A DNA stretch of 64,000 nt from Pseudomonas asiatica (GTDB lineage: Bacteria; Pseudomonadota; Gammaproteobacteria; Pseudomonadales; Pseudomonadaceae). Numbering within the stretch: the first letter of the stretch is position 1; each line of letters begins with the position of its first letter. A model generated the notes under the pieces. The model had not been told where the DNA came from and did no database searches. It saw only the letters and a list, made by a program, of their open reading frames with translations. The position numbers were made by a program, and so were the translations under genes. Of the stretch, positions 1 through 9,079 are shown one piece after another. The stretch covers positions 372,001 through 436,000 of the forward strand of contig NZ_BLJF01000003.1 of assembly GCF_009932335.1 (NCBI RefSeq), in the 5' to 3' direction.

Positions 1-458
1 TGCTCGGTCTCGACCTTCGCCTCGGGGAACGCTTGTGCCAGGCGCTCCACGTAGTTCCAGTGGGTGGTGCAGCGATAGCCGTCCAGCAGCCCGGCCCGGC
101 CCAGCAGGAATATTCCGGTGCATATTGCACCAAAGCGTTTGGCCCGGCGCACGGCCTGGGGCAGCCAGCGCTCGATGCCCGGCAGGGCGATGTCATAGGC
201 GCCCGGGCCGCCTGGCACCAGCAACAGGTCGACGGCTTCCGGCAAATCCTCCAGACGCAGGTCGGCTACCACTTTCAACCCGCAGGAGCCGCGCACCGCT
301 GCCTGCCCTTCGGCCAGGGTCAGCAGCCGGTACTTCCGCTCGGCAGGAAGGAAGCGGTTAGCAATGGCAAACGCGTCCATGGGCCCGGTCACGTCCAGCA
401 ACAACACATCATTGAACAACACCATGGCCACGGTGCGGTGGGCGGGTTTTTCCTGCAT
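1..458 (-). CDS. GlxA-family AraC-type regulator, N-terminal DJ-1/PfpI part (partial)
   Basis: Reading the minus strand from the ATG at 458 gives an open frame to the window edge, so the C-terminal AraC DNA-binding part is outside. The visible 152 residues form a DJ-1/PfpI-like domain: a first strand (HRTVAMVLFNDVLLLD), a DVTGPMDAF motif, VPGGPGAYD, and the nucleophile-elbow region AICTGIFLLGRAGLLDG, followed by TTHWNYVERLA. This is the pattern of GlxA-type regulators, which use the amidotransferase-like fold as a sensor rather than an enzyme. An in-frame ATG at 518 would add 20 residues; neither start has a strong ribosome site. It is divergent from the AraC gene at 639. Confidence 0.85.
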   Translation of the reverse strand, partial: MQEKPAHRTVAMVLFNDVLLLDVTGPMDAFAIANRFLPAERKYRLLTLAEGQAAVRGSCGLKVVADLRLEDLPEAVDLLLVPGGPGAYDIALPGIERWLPQAVRRAKRFGAICTGIFLLGRAGLLDGYRCTTHWNYVERLAQAFPEAKVETE

Positions 459-638
459 CGCTCTTTTGCCTTGAATGCCGGCCGCCACCAGCGGCCCGAA
501 GCTGAATACGAAACGCATCTTAAGGTATCGGCAAAACCGTCAGGGCCAGCAGCGCGCAATTAACAACAATTCAGGTTTGGCTCAGGACTTTGTCATGTGC
601 CGGAGGCGAGACTTTCTGCATTGAACAGGAGAGCCGCC

Positions 639-1001
639 ATGCACCCCGGGACGCCCCAAGCGCCGCTGCAAACCCCCGGCGCACTGACGCCGGCGCGCTT
701 GCGCCGGGCCAAGGAACTGATGTTGCACAGCTCGTTGTCGATCATCGAAATCGCCGGGTTATGCAACCTCACCCGCAGCCACTTCTCGCGTGCGTTCAAG
801 GTCAACACCGGCCTCTCGCCCCAGGCGTGGCGCCTGCTGGCACGCATGGAAAAGGCCAAGCGCCTGCTCGCCACCGAGGCGCCGATCACCCACGTGAGCC
901 TGGAATGCGGCTTCTGCGACCAGGCCCATTTCACCCGCGCCTTCAGCCGCCTGGTCGGCCAGCCACCCAAGGCCTGGCGCCAGGCGCAGGCCCATCCTTA
1001 A
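639..1001 (+). CDS. stand-alone AraC-type DNA-binding protein
   Basis: A 120-residue protein made almost only of the two helix-turn-helix units of the AraC/XylS family. HTH1 is around LSIIEIAGLCNLTRSHFSRAF and HTH2 around APITHVSLECGFCDQAHFTR, ending in the typical VGQPPKAWR. There is no N-terminal sensor domain. The ATG at 639 is chosen because AGGAG lies seven bases upstream; an upstream in-frame ATG at 597 has none. It lies between a GlxA-like regulator and a YcaC-like hydrolase and could control either. The missing sensor domain suggests a constitutive or SoxS-like regulator controlled by its own level; that is inference. Confidence 0.82.
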   Translation: MHPGTPQAPLQTPGALTPARLRRAKELMLHSSLSIIEIAGLCNLTRSHFSRAFKVNTGLSPQAWRLLARMEKAKRLLATEAPITHVSLECGFCDQAHFTRAFSRLVGQPPKAWRQAQAHP

Positions 1002-1074
1002 GCCGAACCTATCCGCCGGTATAGCCCCTTGTGGACAGTGCCGGCCTGTTTTCCCAACCCAAGGAGTCACCCCG

Positions 1075-1701
1075 ATGAGCCAACCCGATTACAAGCGCCT
1101 GAACAAAGACGACGCCGTGGTGCTGCTGGTCGACCACCAGACCGGCCTGATTTCGCTGGTGCAGGACTTCTCGCCCAACGAGTTCAAGAACAACGTGCTG
1201 GCCCTGGGCGACCTGGCCAAGTTCTTCGGCCTGCCGACCATCCTCACCACCAGCTTCGAGCAAGGCCCGAACGGCCCGCTGGTGCCCGAGCTGAAAGAGA
1301 TGTTCCCGGATGCGCCGTACATTGCCCGCCCTGGCCAGATCAACGCCTGGGACAACGAAGACTTCGTCAAGGCGATCAAGGCCACTGGCCGCAAGCAGCT
1401 GATCATCGCAGGCGTGGTGACCGATGTGTGCGTGGCGTTCCCGACCCTGTCGGCGCTGGCGGAAGGTTTTGAAGTGTTCGTGGTGACCGATGCTTCGGGC
1501 ACCTTCAACGAAACCGTGCAGCAGGCGGCCTGGGTGCGCATGACCCAGGCGGGTGCACAGATGATGAACTGGTTCTCGGTGGCCTGTGAGCTGCACCGCG
1601 ACTGGCGCAACGACATCGAAGGGCTGGGTAACCTGCTGTCGCAGCGCATTCCCAACTACCGCAACCTGATGAACAGCTATGCGGCCCTGAGCGCCCGTTG
1701 A
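1075..1701 (+). CDS. isochorismatase-family hydrolase, YcaC-like
   Basis: A 208-residue cysteine-hydrolase fold protein. The first strand carries the catalytic Asp (VLLVDHQTGL, D20), and the nucleophile Cys lies in IAGVVTDVCVAFPTLSA (C119). The IARPGQINAWDNEDF stretch and the longer C-terminal tail are as in YcaC-type proteins rather than nicotinamidases. Family members hydrolyse small amides or esters, but the substrate of this subgroup is unclear. AAGGAG sits well placed before the ATG. It is soluble, with no signal peptide. It ends in a GC-rich palindrome shared with the convergent gene. Confidence 0.85.
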   Translation: MSQPDYKRLNKDDAVVLLVDHQTGLISLVQDFSPNEFKNNVLALGDLAKFFGLPTILTTSFEQGPNGPLVPELKEMFPDAPYIARPGQINAWDNEDFVKAIKATGRKQLIIAGVVTDVCVAFPTLSALAEGFEVFVVTDASGTFNETVQQAAWVRMTQAGAQMMNWFSVACELHRDWRNDIEGLGNLLSQRIPNYRNLMNSYAALSAR

Positions 1702-1713
1702 TGTAAACCTGTA

Positions 1714-1749
1714 CCGGCCCCTTCGCGGGCGTGCCCGCGAAGAGGCCGG
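1714..1749. repeat. REP-like palindrome and bidirectional terminator
   Basis: CCGGCC-n-TTCGCGGGC followed directly by GCCCGCGAA-n-GGCCGG forms a long near-perfect hairpin between two convergent genes. The half-sequence TTCGCGGGC/GCCCGC recurs at 8412, 25209, 30069, 47405 and 63290, which marks it as a REP family. Its position suggests a transcription-end role for both genes, although no T-run follows. Confidence 0.7.
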
Positions 1750-1755
1750 AGCAGG

Positions 1756-4700
1756 CTAAGAATGATTCACAGGCAGAGTGAGGCGAATCCGGCACCCCCC
1801 CAGCTCTGACACCAGCGCCTGCAACTGCCCACCATGGGCCTGCACCACCGAGTTGCAGATCGCCAAGCCCATCCCCATGCCACCGATCTTGGTGGTATGA
1901 AACGCATCGAACACTCGCTCGCGCTCATCCGCTGCAATCCCCGGCCCGTTGTCGTCCACGCAGATTTCCACCCCATCCCCGACCACCGCCGACGCAATCC
2001 GCAGCACCCCATCGCTGCGATACCCCGCCAGCGCCTCCAGGCCATTGGTAATCAGGTTGAACACCAACTGCTGCAACTGCACCGGGTCGGCCATCACGCT
2101 CACCCCCGCCTGCAAGCGCATCTGCACATCCACCGTGCCCTTGGCGGCATCGGCCGAGGTCAGGCGCACCACTTCGCGGATCAGTTCGTCCAGCTTTACT
2201 ACCTTGAGCTGCATCGGCGACTGCTTGGCCAGCGAGCGCAGTGCACGCACGATGTTGGCGGCCCGTTCGCTGTCGTTGCGTATATCTTCCAGGCCGGCAA
2301 TCGCCTCTTCCAGGTCGGGCTTGGCGCGTTTCAACCAGCGCAGGCTGGCAGCGGCGTTGGAGGCTATGCCCAGCAGCGGCTGGCTGATCTCGTGGGCGAT
2401 GGACGCGGACAGCTCGTTCATCACCTGCAGGTGCGCCGTGCGCGCCAACTCCGCGCGGGAGCGGCGCAACTCGGCCTCCATCTGGGCGCGGGTCTGGTTG
2501 TCTTCGGCCAGGCGTGTGTAGAACTTGGCGGTTTGCAGCGACACCGCTGCCTGCGAGGCGAGGATTTCCAGCATGGCCAGGCGCTGGCTGCCGAACAGGT
2601 TCGGTACCAGGCGGTTTTCCAGGTACACCAGGCCGATCAGCACGCCCTGGATCACCAGCGGCAGGCACAGTACCGAACGGGCCTTGCGCGCCTGCAACTG
2701 CTGGCGGAAGGCCTCGGGGCAATCGCTCTGGGCATCGTTGAGCACCAGGGGCTTCTTGGTGCGCATGGTGGCGTTGATGATCGACAGCGGTGCCTGGGTC
2801 AAGAACTTCTGGCAGTCGTCCATGCTCACGTGCAGCCCGGCGTCGTCGATGTAGGCGAGGGCAGCCATCTGGAATTCGGCACCGCTGACGATCAGCAGCG
2901 CACCGTGGTCGGCCCCGGAATGCTGGGTCAGGTGGCCCATCAGGGTTTCGATAAGGCCTTCGAGCAGTACTTCCTCGGACAGCGCCCGTGCTGCCTCGAT
3001 GCCGGCTTCCAGGTCGAGCTTGGCCTGGTTGGTTGCGCGTTGGCTTTCCTGGATTGGCTGGGTGCGCAGGAACGGGTGCAACGCCTCCAGCTGGTGCACC
3101 TTGCCGGTCGCGCCCCAGATATGGAAACAGTCGCGGGCGATGCGCAGGTGCAGGTTGGCGCCAGAGATCAGGCCGCTGGGGATACATACTTCGGCCAACT
3201 GCTCGTGGGCCAGCGCCTGCTCGTGGATGAAACCGGCTGCGGTGGCGGCGATCTGTGCCTGGTCGAAGCAGCGGATGGCGGCCAGGCCGTCGCCTTCGAG
3301 CTTGGCGATCACGCCTTCGATCAGCAACAGCTTGTTGCGGAAGGTGGCCGGGTTGAAGCCGGCCCAGCGGCCGAAGCGCTCCCGCAGGGCCTGCAGCTCG
3401 CGCAGCTTGTCGGCAAGGCTGCCAATGGCCTCGGGGCTGCCCAGGGCCAGGCCGTGGAACAGGTGATAGTCGGCCAGGTTGATGTGCGCCGGTACCGCCC
3501 AGGTGTTGTCGCCGGCCAGTGCCAGGTTACGCATGGCCTGCGGGATATTGCCCAGGTAGAAGTCGCACATGCCGGCCATCAGGTACTGGAAGAACCGCGT
3601 GGTAGGCGATTTCGAGGCTGTGGCCGAGGCCGGGCAGGGCGTGCCGCTCAATTTGGCGACGAACGCTTGCTGGGCCTGCAGGATCTGCTCGATGTCGCGG
3701 TAACCGTAGCGACGCACGGTGGCCAGGCCTTGCGCCAGTTCCTCCACCACGTCCGGCAGGTAGCGGCCCATGAACAGCGAATCGGAAACCAGGTGGTTGC
3801 AGGCATAGCAGCTCATCGCCAGGTCGCCGCTCAGGCGCCCCGAGTCGACCGCATCCAGTGCGGTACGGCGGGCGAACTCCATGGGCGAGGTCCAGGCGCT
3901 GACCTGGTCCAGGGCCAGCAGCGCGCTGGTCAAGTCAGCGTCGAAACCGTGCCGCTCTATCAGCTTGAGCGCAGCCAGGCAGCAAGCGTGGCCATCATGG
4001 TAGGCGCCGAAGCGCTCGGCAATCATCACCCCGTACCAGGCCATGCCGTAGGTGCTGCCCGGGGCGACGCCGTGCAGCAGTGACAGCTCCATGAGCTTGG
4101 CCAGGTGCAGGAAGCAGATGTCGTCCTTCACGAAAAACGATGACGACAGGGTGGCCAGCAGGCTGATGGCAACTGTCACTTCCTCCGAATCGGTGCGCTG
4201 CAGCGATTCCAGGCAGTGTCGGCCTTTCTGTTCGACCAAGGTCTGTACATGGGCATGACTGGCTTCGACCTGTTGCCAGTCGACACCTCGCACCGGGCTC
4301 ATACCCAGCAAGTCCAGGCCGGAAATGGCGCTGTCGATGGCCGCCTGATAGTCGCCGCGCAAGGTGTACAGCAGCGCCTGCAGGCGGCATACCCGCGCCT
4401 GGTCCAACGCCGAGCGCGCGCGCAGGCGGCATTCAGTGATGCGGGCCTCGGCCGCGACCATTCGCGACAGTTGCATGTCGCACTCGGTGGCCATGCAGGC
4501 GATGGCAAAGCCATGCGTGGCGCGGCTTTCCAGCGTTGCGCCGCGTTGCAGCAACTGCTCGGCCGTGTGCAGGTAGCCAGCCGATTGTTCGAACGCGCCG
4601 CCATCGCGTGCGCGTGCTGCTGCCTCGCGTAAAAGCTGCAGAAAAGCTTCGCAGTCATCCGCTGCAAACCCGCATGGGCTGGCGCGTTGCAGCTGGTTGG

Positions 4701-6804
4701 CAAGCTCGAACAGTACCTCGTGCAGGCGCCCCGGCCAGGCCTGGCGCATGGCCTGGGCAATACGTGCATGCAGTTGGGCACGTGCGCGCGCTGGCGTGAG
4801 AGCGTACGCAGCTTCCATCACCCGTTCATGGGCGAAGCCCAGGCCGTTCTGGCCCGGTTGCAGGAAACCCGCGCCAATCAAGGCTTTCAACGGCTCGCCG
4901 GGCGCTTGAGAGAGTACCTGGTGAAGCAGGCGTTCATCACAGCGGCTGCCAGCCGCACTGACCACCCGCAGCAGGTCGCGCTGCGGCTCGGGCAGGCGCA
5001 CCAGGCGGTGGATCATCAGGTCGGCGACATTGTCGGAATAGCGGTGGCGGGCCACGGCCTGCAGGCACCATGACCAGCGCATGGCCTGGGTATCGAAGGT
5101 GAACAGCTGGTCCTCGACCATGGCCCGGAGGATCTGATTGATGAAGAACGGATTGCCCGCAGTCTTGTCGTGTACCAGTTCGGCCACCTGCAATGCGTCC
5201 TCGGGGCCGACGTGGTAGCGCTCGCCGATCAACTCGGTCACCGCGCTCACCGCCAGGGGCCGCAGGTTCAGCGTGGTGCTGCGCAACGCTGCGGGCAGGG
5301 CAAGGGGTGTACTGCTGGCTGGCGCATCACTGCGCCGGGCGAAGATCAGCAACAGGTTGCCGGGCGAGTGAGCCAGAAGTTGCGCCAGCAGTTGCTGGCT
5401 GGAGTCGTCGACCCAATGCATGTCATCGAAGAACAGCACCAGCGGCTGGTCGGGGCGGCTGAATACCTGCAGGAATTCGACGATCGCCCGCAGCTCCTTC
5501 TGCAGCGCCAGACGCGTGGGCTTGGCCGGCAACTCGGGCAAGGGGCCGAGGATCAGTTGCAGGTCTGGTGCCAGCTTGCCGAGCAGCCGGCCGTGGCCTT
5601 TGATACGGCGCAGAATCTCGCAGCGCAAGGCGTCGAGGTCCCGGCTGTTCTTGGCCAGCAACTGGGTGGTCAGCGCGCCGAGAATTTCGACCCAGGGCGC
5701 GTAGGGCACGGCCTGGGCAACGCCGTTGCACTTGCCGGTGGCCCAGTAACCCTGGGCGTTGGCCCTGAGCGCTGCCTCGACCAGGCTCGACTTGCCCATG
5801 CCCGTAGCCCCATTGATGAACAGGGCTTGTGGCTTGCTGTTACGGCGCTGTGCCTTGAGCAGCAGGGCGATGGCCTTCTGTTCGGCACTGCGGCCATATA
5901 GGCGTGCGCGGTCGGGCGTCATCGGGTCGGCACAGCCTGGTTCGAAGGCCTCCATGGACTTGCTGGCGGCCCACTGTCGCTGGCAATAGGCCAAGTCCAC
6001 CGCCAGGGCGCGAGCACTCTGGTAGCGGGCGTCCGGCTCTTTGGCCAAGGCCTTGGCCAGGATCCGGCTGAGAGGTTGCGGCACATTGCTGTCCACTTCG
6101 CAGGCCGCTCGTGGCTGCACGCCGGCATGCAGCTGGCGCCAGTGCTGGGTGTCGCGCCCGGCCAGAGGCAATTCGCCCAGCAGTAGCTGGTAAAGGATCG
6201 CGCCCAGGGCATAGATGTCGGTGCGTCGGTCGCTGCTGCTGCCGTGCGGGCAGACCTGTTCCGGTGCCAGGTACGCCCAGTTGCCGAGCGCGGTGCCCTG
6301 TTCGCTGATCAGCTCCGCCGGGTCGGCGCGAAAGCAGCCAAGCCGCACTCGCTGGTTGGTGTGCAGGCACACATGTTCGGGCTGCAGCGCGCCGTGCAGC
6401 ACATTGCGTTCGTGGGCCTGGGCCAAGGCAGTGGCCGCGTTTACCGCAATCTCGAGAAACGGCGTCAGGGCGGCAGGGCCCTCTGCGATAAGGTCGGCGA
6501 TGGAGCGGCCGGCCGGGTACACCAGCAGGGGGCCTTCGGCCGAGCGCACGAACGCCGAGGGGATCACCGCCCATTGCGGGTCGAGTTGCAGGCGGTAGTC
6601 ACGTTCCAGGCGCTGGCAGGCGGCGGGGACCTCGCGCGGGGCGCGCACGGCGATCCATGCCTGGTCGGTGGCTGGATCGCGAAGGCGGAAGTAACTGAGT
6701 TCACCTTCCTGGCCCAGCGCGTTGATGTCGCACCGGTTCAGCCACCCCTCGTCGACGGACTGGTCGTAATCGATGGGCCTGTGGGCAAGGCGTTCATCGA
6801 GCAT
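1756..6804 (-). CDS. giant hybrid sensor: kinase-like, AAA ATPase, GAF, histidine kinase
   Basis: 1682 residues. Domains in order: a Ser/Thr-kinase-like fold at about 30-275 (NWAYLAPEQ and TDIYALGAILYQLLLGELP are recognisable); a STAND/AAA NTPase with Walker A NGATGMGKSS at 331-340 and Walker B LVLFFDDMHWVDD; a long helical repeat region; a GAF domain at about 1290-1430; and a histidine kinase with H-box SASIAHEISQPL, N-box NLITNGLEAL and G-boxes DDNGPGI and GMGMGLAI. The kinase-like domain has HGALQP where HRDLKP is expected and GCF where DFG is expected, so it has lost its catalytic residues. No membrane segment is seen, so it is probably cytoplasmic. The divergent response regulators at 7043-8400 are the likely phosphate acceptors. 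Confidence 0.9.
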   Translation of the reverse strand: MLDERLAHRPIDYDQSVDEGWLNRCDINALGQEGELSYFRLRDPATDQAWIAVRAPREVPAACQRLERDYRLQLDPQWAVIPSAFVRSAEGPLLVYPAGRSIADLIAEGPAALTPFLEIAVNAATALAQAHERNVLHGALQPEHVCLHTNQRVRLGCFRADPAELISEQGTALGNWAYLAPEQVCPHGSSSDRRTDIYALGAILYQLLLGELPLAGRDTQHWRQLHAGVQPRAACEVDSNVPQPLSRILAKALAKEPDARYQSARALAVDLAYCQRQWAASKSMEAFEPGCADPMTPDRARLYGRSAEQKAIALLLKAQRRNSKPQALFINGATGMGKSSLVEAALRANAQGYWATGKCNGVAQAVPYAPWVEILGALTTQLLAKNSRDLDALRCEILRRIKGHGRLLGKLAPDLQLILGPLPELPAKPTRLALQKELRAIVEFLQVFSRPDQPLVLFFDDMHWVDDSSQQLLAQLLAHSPGNLLLIFARRSDAPASSTPLALPAALRSTTLNLRPLAVSAVTELIGERYHVGPEDALQVAELVHDKTAGNPFFINQILRAMVEDQLFTFDTQAMRWSWCLQAVARHRYSDNVADLMIHRLVRLPEPQRDLLRVVSAAGSRCDERLLHQVLSQAPGEPLKALIGAGFLQPGQNGLGFAHERVMEAAYALTPARARAQLHARIAQAMRQAWPGRLHEVLFELANQLQRASPCGFAADDCEAFLQLLREAAARARDGGAFEQSAGYLHTAEQLLQRGATLESRATHGFAIACMATECDMQLSRMVAAEARITECRLRARSALDQARVCRLQALLYTLRGDYQAAIDSAISGLDLLGMSPVRGVDWQQVEASHAHVQTLVEQKGRHCLESLQRTDSEEVTVAISLLATLSSSFFVKDDICFLHLAKLMELSLLHGVAPGSTYGMAWYGVMIAERFGAYHDGHACCLAALKLIERHGFDADLTSALLALDQVSAWTSPMEFARRTALDAVDSGRLSGDLAMSCYACNHLVSDSLFMGRYLPDVVEELAQGLATVRRYGYRDIEQILQAQQAFVAKLSGTPCPASATASKSPTTRFFQYLMAGMCDFYLGNIPQAMRNLALAGDNTWAVPAHINLADYHLFHGLALGSPEAIGSLADKLRELQALRERFGRWAGFNPATFRNKLLLIEGVIAKLEGDGLAAIRCFDQAQIAATAAGFIHEQALAHEQLAEVCIPSGLISGANLHLRIARDCFHIWGATGKVHQLEALHPFLRTQPIQESQRATNQAKLDLEAGIEAARALSEEVLLEGLIETLMGHLTQHSGADHGALLIVSGAEFQMAALAYIDDAGLHVSMDDCQKFLTQAPLSIINATMRTKKPLVLNDAQSDCPEAFRQQLQARKARSVLCLPLVIQGVLIGLVYLENRLVPNLFGSQRLAMLEILASQAAVSLQTAKFYTRLAEDNQTRAQMEAELRRSRAELARTAHLQVMNELSASIAHEISQPLLGIASNAAASLRWLKRAKPDLEEAIAGLEDIRNDSERAANIVRALRSLAKQSPMQLKVVKLDELIREVVRLTSADAAKGTVDVQMRLQAGVSVMADPVQLQQLVFNLITNGLEALAGYRSDGVLRIASAVVGDGVEICVDDNGPGIAADERERVFDAFHTTKIGGMGMGLAICNSVVQAHGGQLQALVSELGGCRIRLTLPVNHS

Positions 6805-7042
6805 AAGGCACCCCTGCTAGCGACATCCTGACGCACGAGTATACGCAGCGGACCCAGCAGGGATGCGGGCTGCAGGCTGCTTGGCAGGAAAGGGTACGCT
6901 GTTGTCCGTTATCGTCCCCTGGGGGCTGGCGGGCTTTTGTATAGTCCTCAGGCCAACCTATCCCTCGGGATAATTGTCTGAAGGCGTACCCTGGCCTAGG
7001 CTGCCCTGGGCTGGGAAACGCCCGTGCCCGCGCGAGGAAGCC

Positions 7043-8035
7043 ATGATCCGAATAGGTAATGCCCAGGTGTCGCTGGAGCGGCGCGAAGCCTTTGTTGACG
7101 GTAAGCCTGTCCTGTTGGGGGGGCGGGCATTCGAAGTGCTGGCGACGCTGATCAAGGCCAAGGGGCGGGTGGTCGACAAGGACGAGCTGTTCAGCCAGGT
7201 GTGGGCCGGCACGGTAGTCGAGGACAACAACCTGCAGGTGCAGGTGTCCTTGCTGCGCAAGGCCTTTGGCGACCGTGGCCTGATCCAGACCGTGCCACGC
7301 CGGGGCTACCGCCTGGCCGCCGAGATCAGCCTCGAGTTGCCTGGCAAGGCGGCGGGCAAATCGCCGCTGTGCGCCGCGGCCGAAACTGTCGAGTTGTTCG
7401 ATGAGCACTTGAACGTGCCGGTGCTGGTGGTGGATGACGACCCGTCGGTGCGCACGGCGTTGGGCCGCCTGCTGCGCTCGCAGGACATTCCGCATCATTT
7501 GTTCGCCAGTGCCGAGGCGTTGTTCGAGGCCCGCCTGGAAACCCCCTATGCCTGCCTGTTGCTGGACATGCACCTGCCCGATACCAGCGGCCTGGAAGTC
7601 CAAGATGCGCTGCGCCGACTTGCGCTGCCCTGGCCGATCGTGTTCATGACCGGCTTCGGCACCATCCCGATGACCGTCCAGGCCATGCGTGCCGGGGCCG
7701 TGGAGTTCCTGACCAAACCGTTCGACGAAGACCAGCTGCTGACACTGTTGCAGGCGGTGCGCACGCGTGCCGTGGCCGAAGGGCGCAAGTGGCACCATGC
7801 GCGGCAGGTCGAGGAAAAGTACCAGCGCCTGACCCAGCGCGAGCGCCAGGTGTTCTCGCTGGTGGTCGGTGGCCTGTCGCACAAGCAGATCGCCAGGCAG
7901 ATCGGCACCAGCGAGGTGACGACCAAGGTGCACAAGAAAAACATCATGAACAAGATGCAGTCCCGCTCGCTGCTTGAACTGGTGGCCATGCACAACGTTA
8001 TCGGGGCGCAGCCTGAGGGCCTGGGCGGCGCATGA
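7043..8035 (+). CDS. response regulator with N-terminal wHTH, receiver and LuxR-type HTH
   Basis: 330 residues from the ATG at 7043, which has GAGGAA upstream; the longer frame from 6974 lacks one. Residues 1-97 are an OmpR/CadC-type winged helix (GRAFEVLATLIKAKGRVVDK, ending QTVPRRGYRLAA). Residues 126-240 are a receiver with acidic pair VVDDDPSVR, phospho-acceptor D175 (LLLDMHLPD), T203 and K225 (FLTKPF). Residues 263-320 are a LuxR/FixJ helix-turn-helix (LTQREREV-like start, then LSHKQIARQIGTSEVTTKVH). Two different DNA-binding domains around one receiver is unusual. It overlaps the next receiver gene by ATGA and is divergent from the hybrid kinase, its likely partner. Confidence 0.88.
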   Translation: MIRIGNAQVSLERREAFVDGKPVLLGGRAFEVLATLIKAKGRVVDKDELFSQVWAGTVVEDNNLQVQVSLLRKAFGDRGLIQTVPRRGYRLAAEISLELPGKAAGKSPLCAAAETVELFDEHLNVPVLVVDDDPSVRTALGRLLRSQDIPHHLFASAEALFEARLETPYACLLLDMHLPDTSGLEVQDALRRLALPWPIVFMTGFGTIPMTVQAMRAGAVEFLTKPFDEDQLLTLLQAVRTRAVAEGRKWHHARQVEEKYQRLTQRERQVFSLVVGGLSHKQIARQIGTSEVTTKVHKKNIMNKMQSRSLLELVAMHNVIGAQPEGLGGA

Positions 8036-8400
8036 GCAGCACGGTGTGCATCGTCGACGACGATGCTTCGGTGCGCAAAAGCCTGGCCAACCTGCTACGT
8101 TCGGCAGGTTTCGAGACCTTGTCTTTTGCTGCCGGGGACCTGTTCCTGGCCTCGGCACTGGCGCGGCAAGCGGGGTGTGTGCTGCTCGACCTGAGGATGC
8201 CCGGAATGAGCGGGCTGGTGGTGCAGCGCGAGCTGGCCAGGCTGGGGTGGCGGTTGCCGGTGATCTGCATGTCGGCGCACTGGGATGAAGGGGCGGTGCG
8301 GGCGGCGATGGCGCTTGGGGCGCTGGTCTGCCTGGGCAAGCCATTTTCTGAAGAGGTGCTGCTGAAGGTGGTTGAGGATGCTTTGGTGGGCAGCCAGTGA
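8032..8400 (+). CDS. stand-alone receiver protein (FixJ-like REC)
   Basis: 122 residues forming a complete receiver: acidic pair at IVDDDASVR, phospho-acceptor D53 in LLDLRMPGMSG, a Ser at ICMSAH, and K103 in CLGKPF. There is no output domain. The start overlaps the stop of the wHTH-REC-LuxR gene by four bases, so the two are translationally coupled. It may be a phosphate sink or a competing partner for the hybrid kinase encoded divergently. No third domain is lost by frameshift: the stop is followed directly by a REP block. Confidence 0.87.
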   Translation: MSSTVCIVDDDASVRKSLANLLRSAGFETLSFAAGDLFLASALARQAGCVLLDLRMPGMSGLVVQRELARLGWRLPVICMSAHWDEGAVRAAMALGALVCLGKPFSEEVLLKVVEDALVGSQ

Positions 8401-8411
8401 GGTATTCCTGC

Positions 8412-8612
8412 CCCGGCCCCTTCGCGGGCTTGCCCGCTCCTACAGGTACTGCGCAGGCTTTGGGCCGATGTATTCGGTTTGGGAGAAACTGTCTTGCACT
8501 GCCTGTACTGGCCTCATCGCTCCTACAGGGACTGCGCATGGCTTGAGGCCGATGCGGTCGGGGTGGGAGCTGGCTTGCCGGCGATGGGCTGCAAGGCAGC
8601 CCCGGCAATCTA
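8412..8612. repeat. REP-like block between receiver gene and comM remnant
   Basis: Three half-elements in tandem: TTCGCGGGCTTGCCCGCTCC near 8420, a degraded copy with CATCGCTCCTACAGGGACTG near 8512, and GTGGGAGCTGGCTTGCCGGC near 8563 with a GCTGCAAGGCAGC hairpin. No coding signal is seen between the genes. Confidence 0.7.
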
Positions 8613-9058
8613 ACTGCTCCCCGGCCGGTACTGCAGGGCCTCGGCCAGATGCGCCCGGCCAATTGCCTGGCTACCTTCCAGATCCGCCAGCGTCCGCGCC
8701 ACCTTCAGCAACCGGTGTGCCGCGCGCAACGACAGGGTCAGCCGTTCACATGCCCCCTCCAGCCAGGCCTGGTCCGCCGCTGCCAAGCCACAATGGCGGC
8801 GCAACCCCTCAAGGTCGAGAAACGCATTCGCACACCCTTGCCGCCGCTGTTGCAGTTCACGTGCCTCGGCTACCTTGGCCGCCACATCGGCACTGGTCTC
8901 GCCGCAGGGCTGGTTGTTCAGCGTGGTGCTCTCCCGGGCCACGGTCAGGTGCAGGTCGATACGGTCCAGCAACGGCCCGGACAGCTTGTTGCGATACCGC
9001 GCGATCTGCTCGGTACTGCAGCGGCAGCGGCCAGTGGGGTCGCCCAGATAGCCGCACA
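8610..9058 (-). pseudogene. comM: comM (YifB family), 3' fragment cut off by the island
   Basis: About 149 residues matching the C-terminal part of Mg-chelatase-like AAA+ ComM proteins: CGYLGDPTGRCRCS (zinc-binding cysteines), ARYRNKLSGPLLDRIDLHL, and the arginine-rich helical lid ending LSLRAAHRLLKVARTLADLEG and ALQYRPG. ComM is a helicase promoting branch migration in natural transformation. The fragment starts at the codons after NPCPC, where the island enters. It has no start of its own with a good ribosome site, so the protein is not made intact. Together with 20436-21482 it adds up to about 498 residues, the usual length. Confidence 0.92.
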
Positions 9059-9072
9059 TGCACGGTCGACAT
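9059..9072 (+). repeat. left terminal inverted repeat of the island
   Basis: TGCACGGTCGACAT, perfectly inverted relative to 20425-20438. It directly abuts the comM 3' fragment and defines the left boundary. Confidence 0.9.
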
Positions 9073-9079
9073 AATATCT

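Noticed and set aside
33..563. plus-strand frame at the window start
   Set aside because: The minus strand holds a clear DJ-1-type domain; the plus translation is Gln/His-rich shadow.
1834..4083. 749-codon plus-strand frame inside the hybrid sensor gene
   Set aside because: It is the GC-rich mirror of a well-supported gene; Gly/His/Gln-rich and without motif.
6794..8662. 622-codon minus-strand open frame opposite the response regulators
   Set aside because: Low-complexity His/Gln/Arg-rich translation with no domain; the plus strand encodes clear REC and HTH domains.
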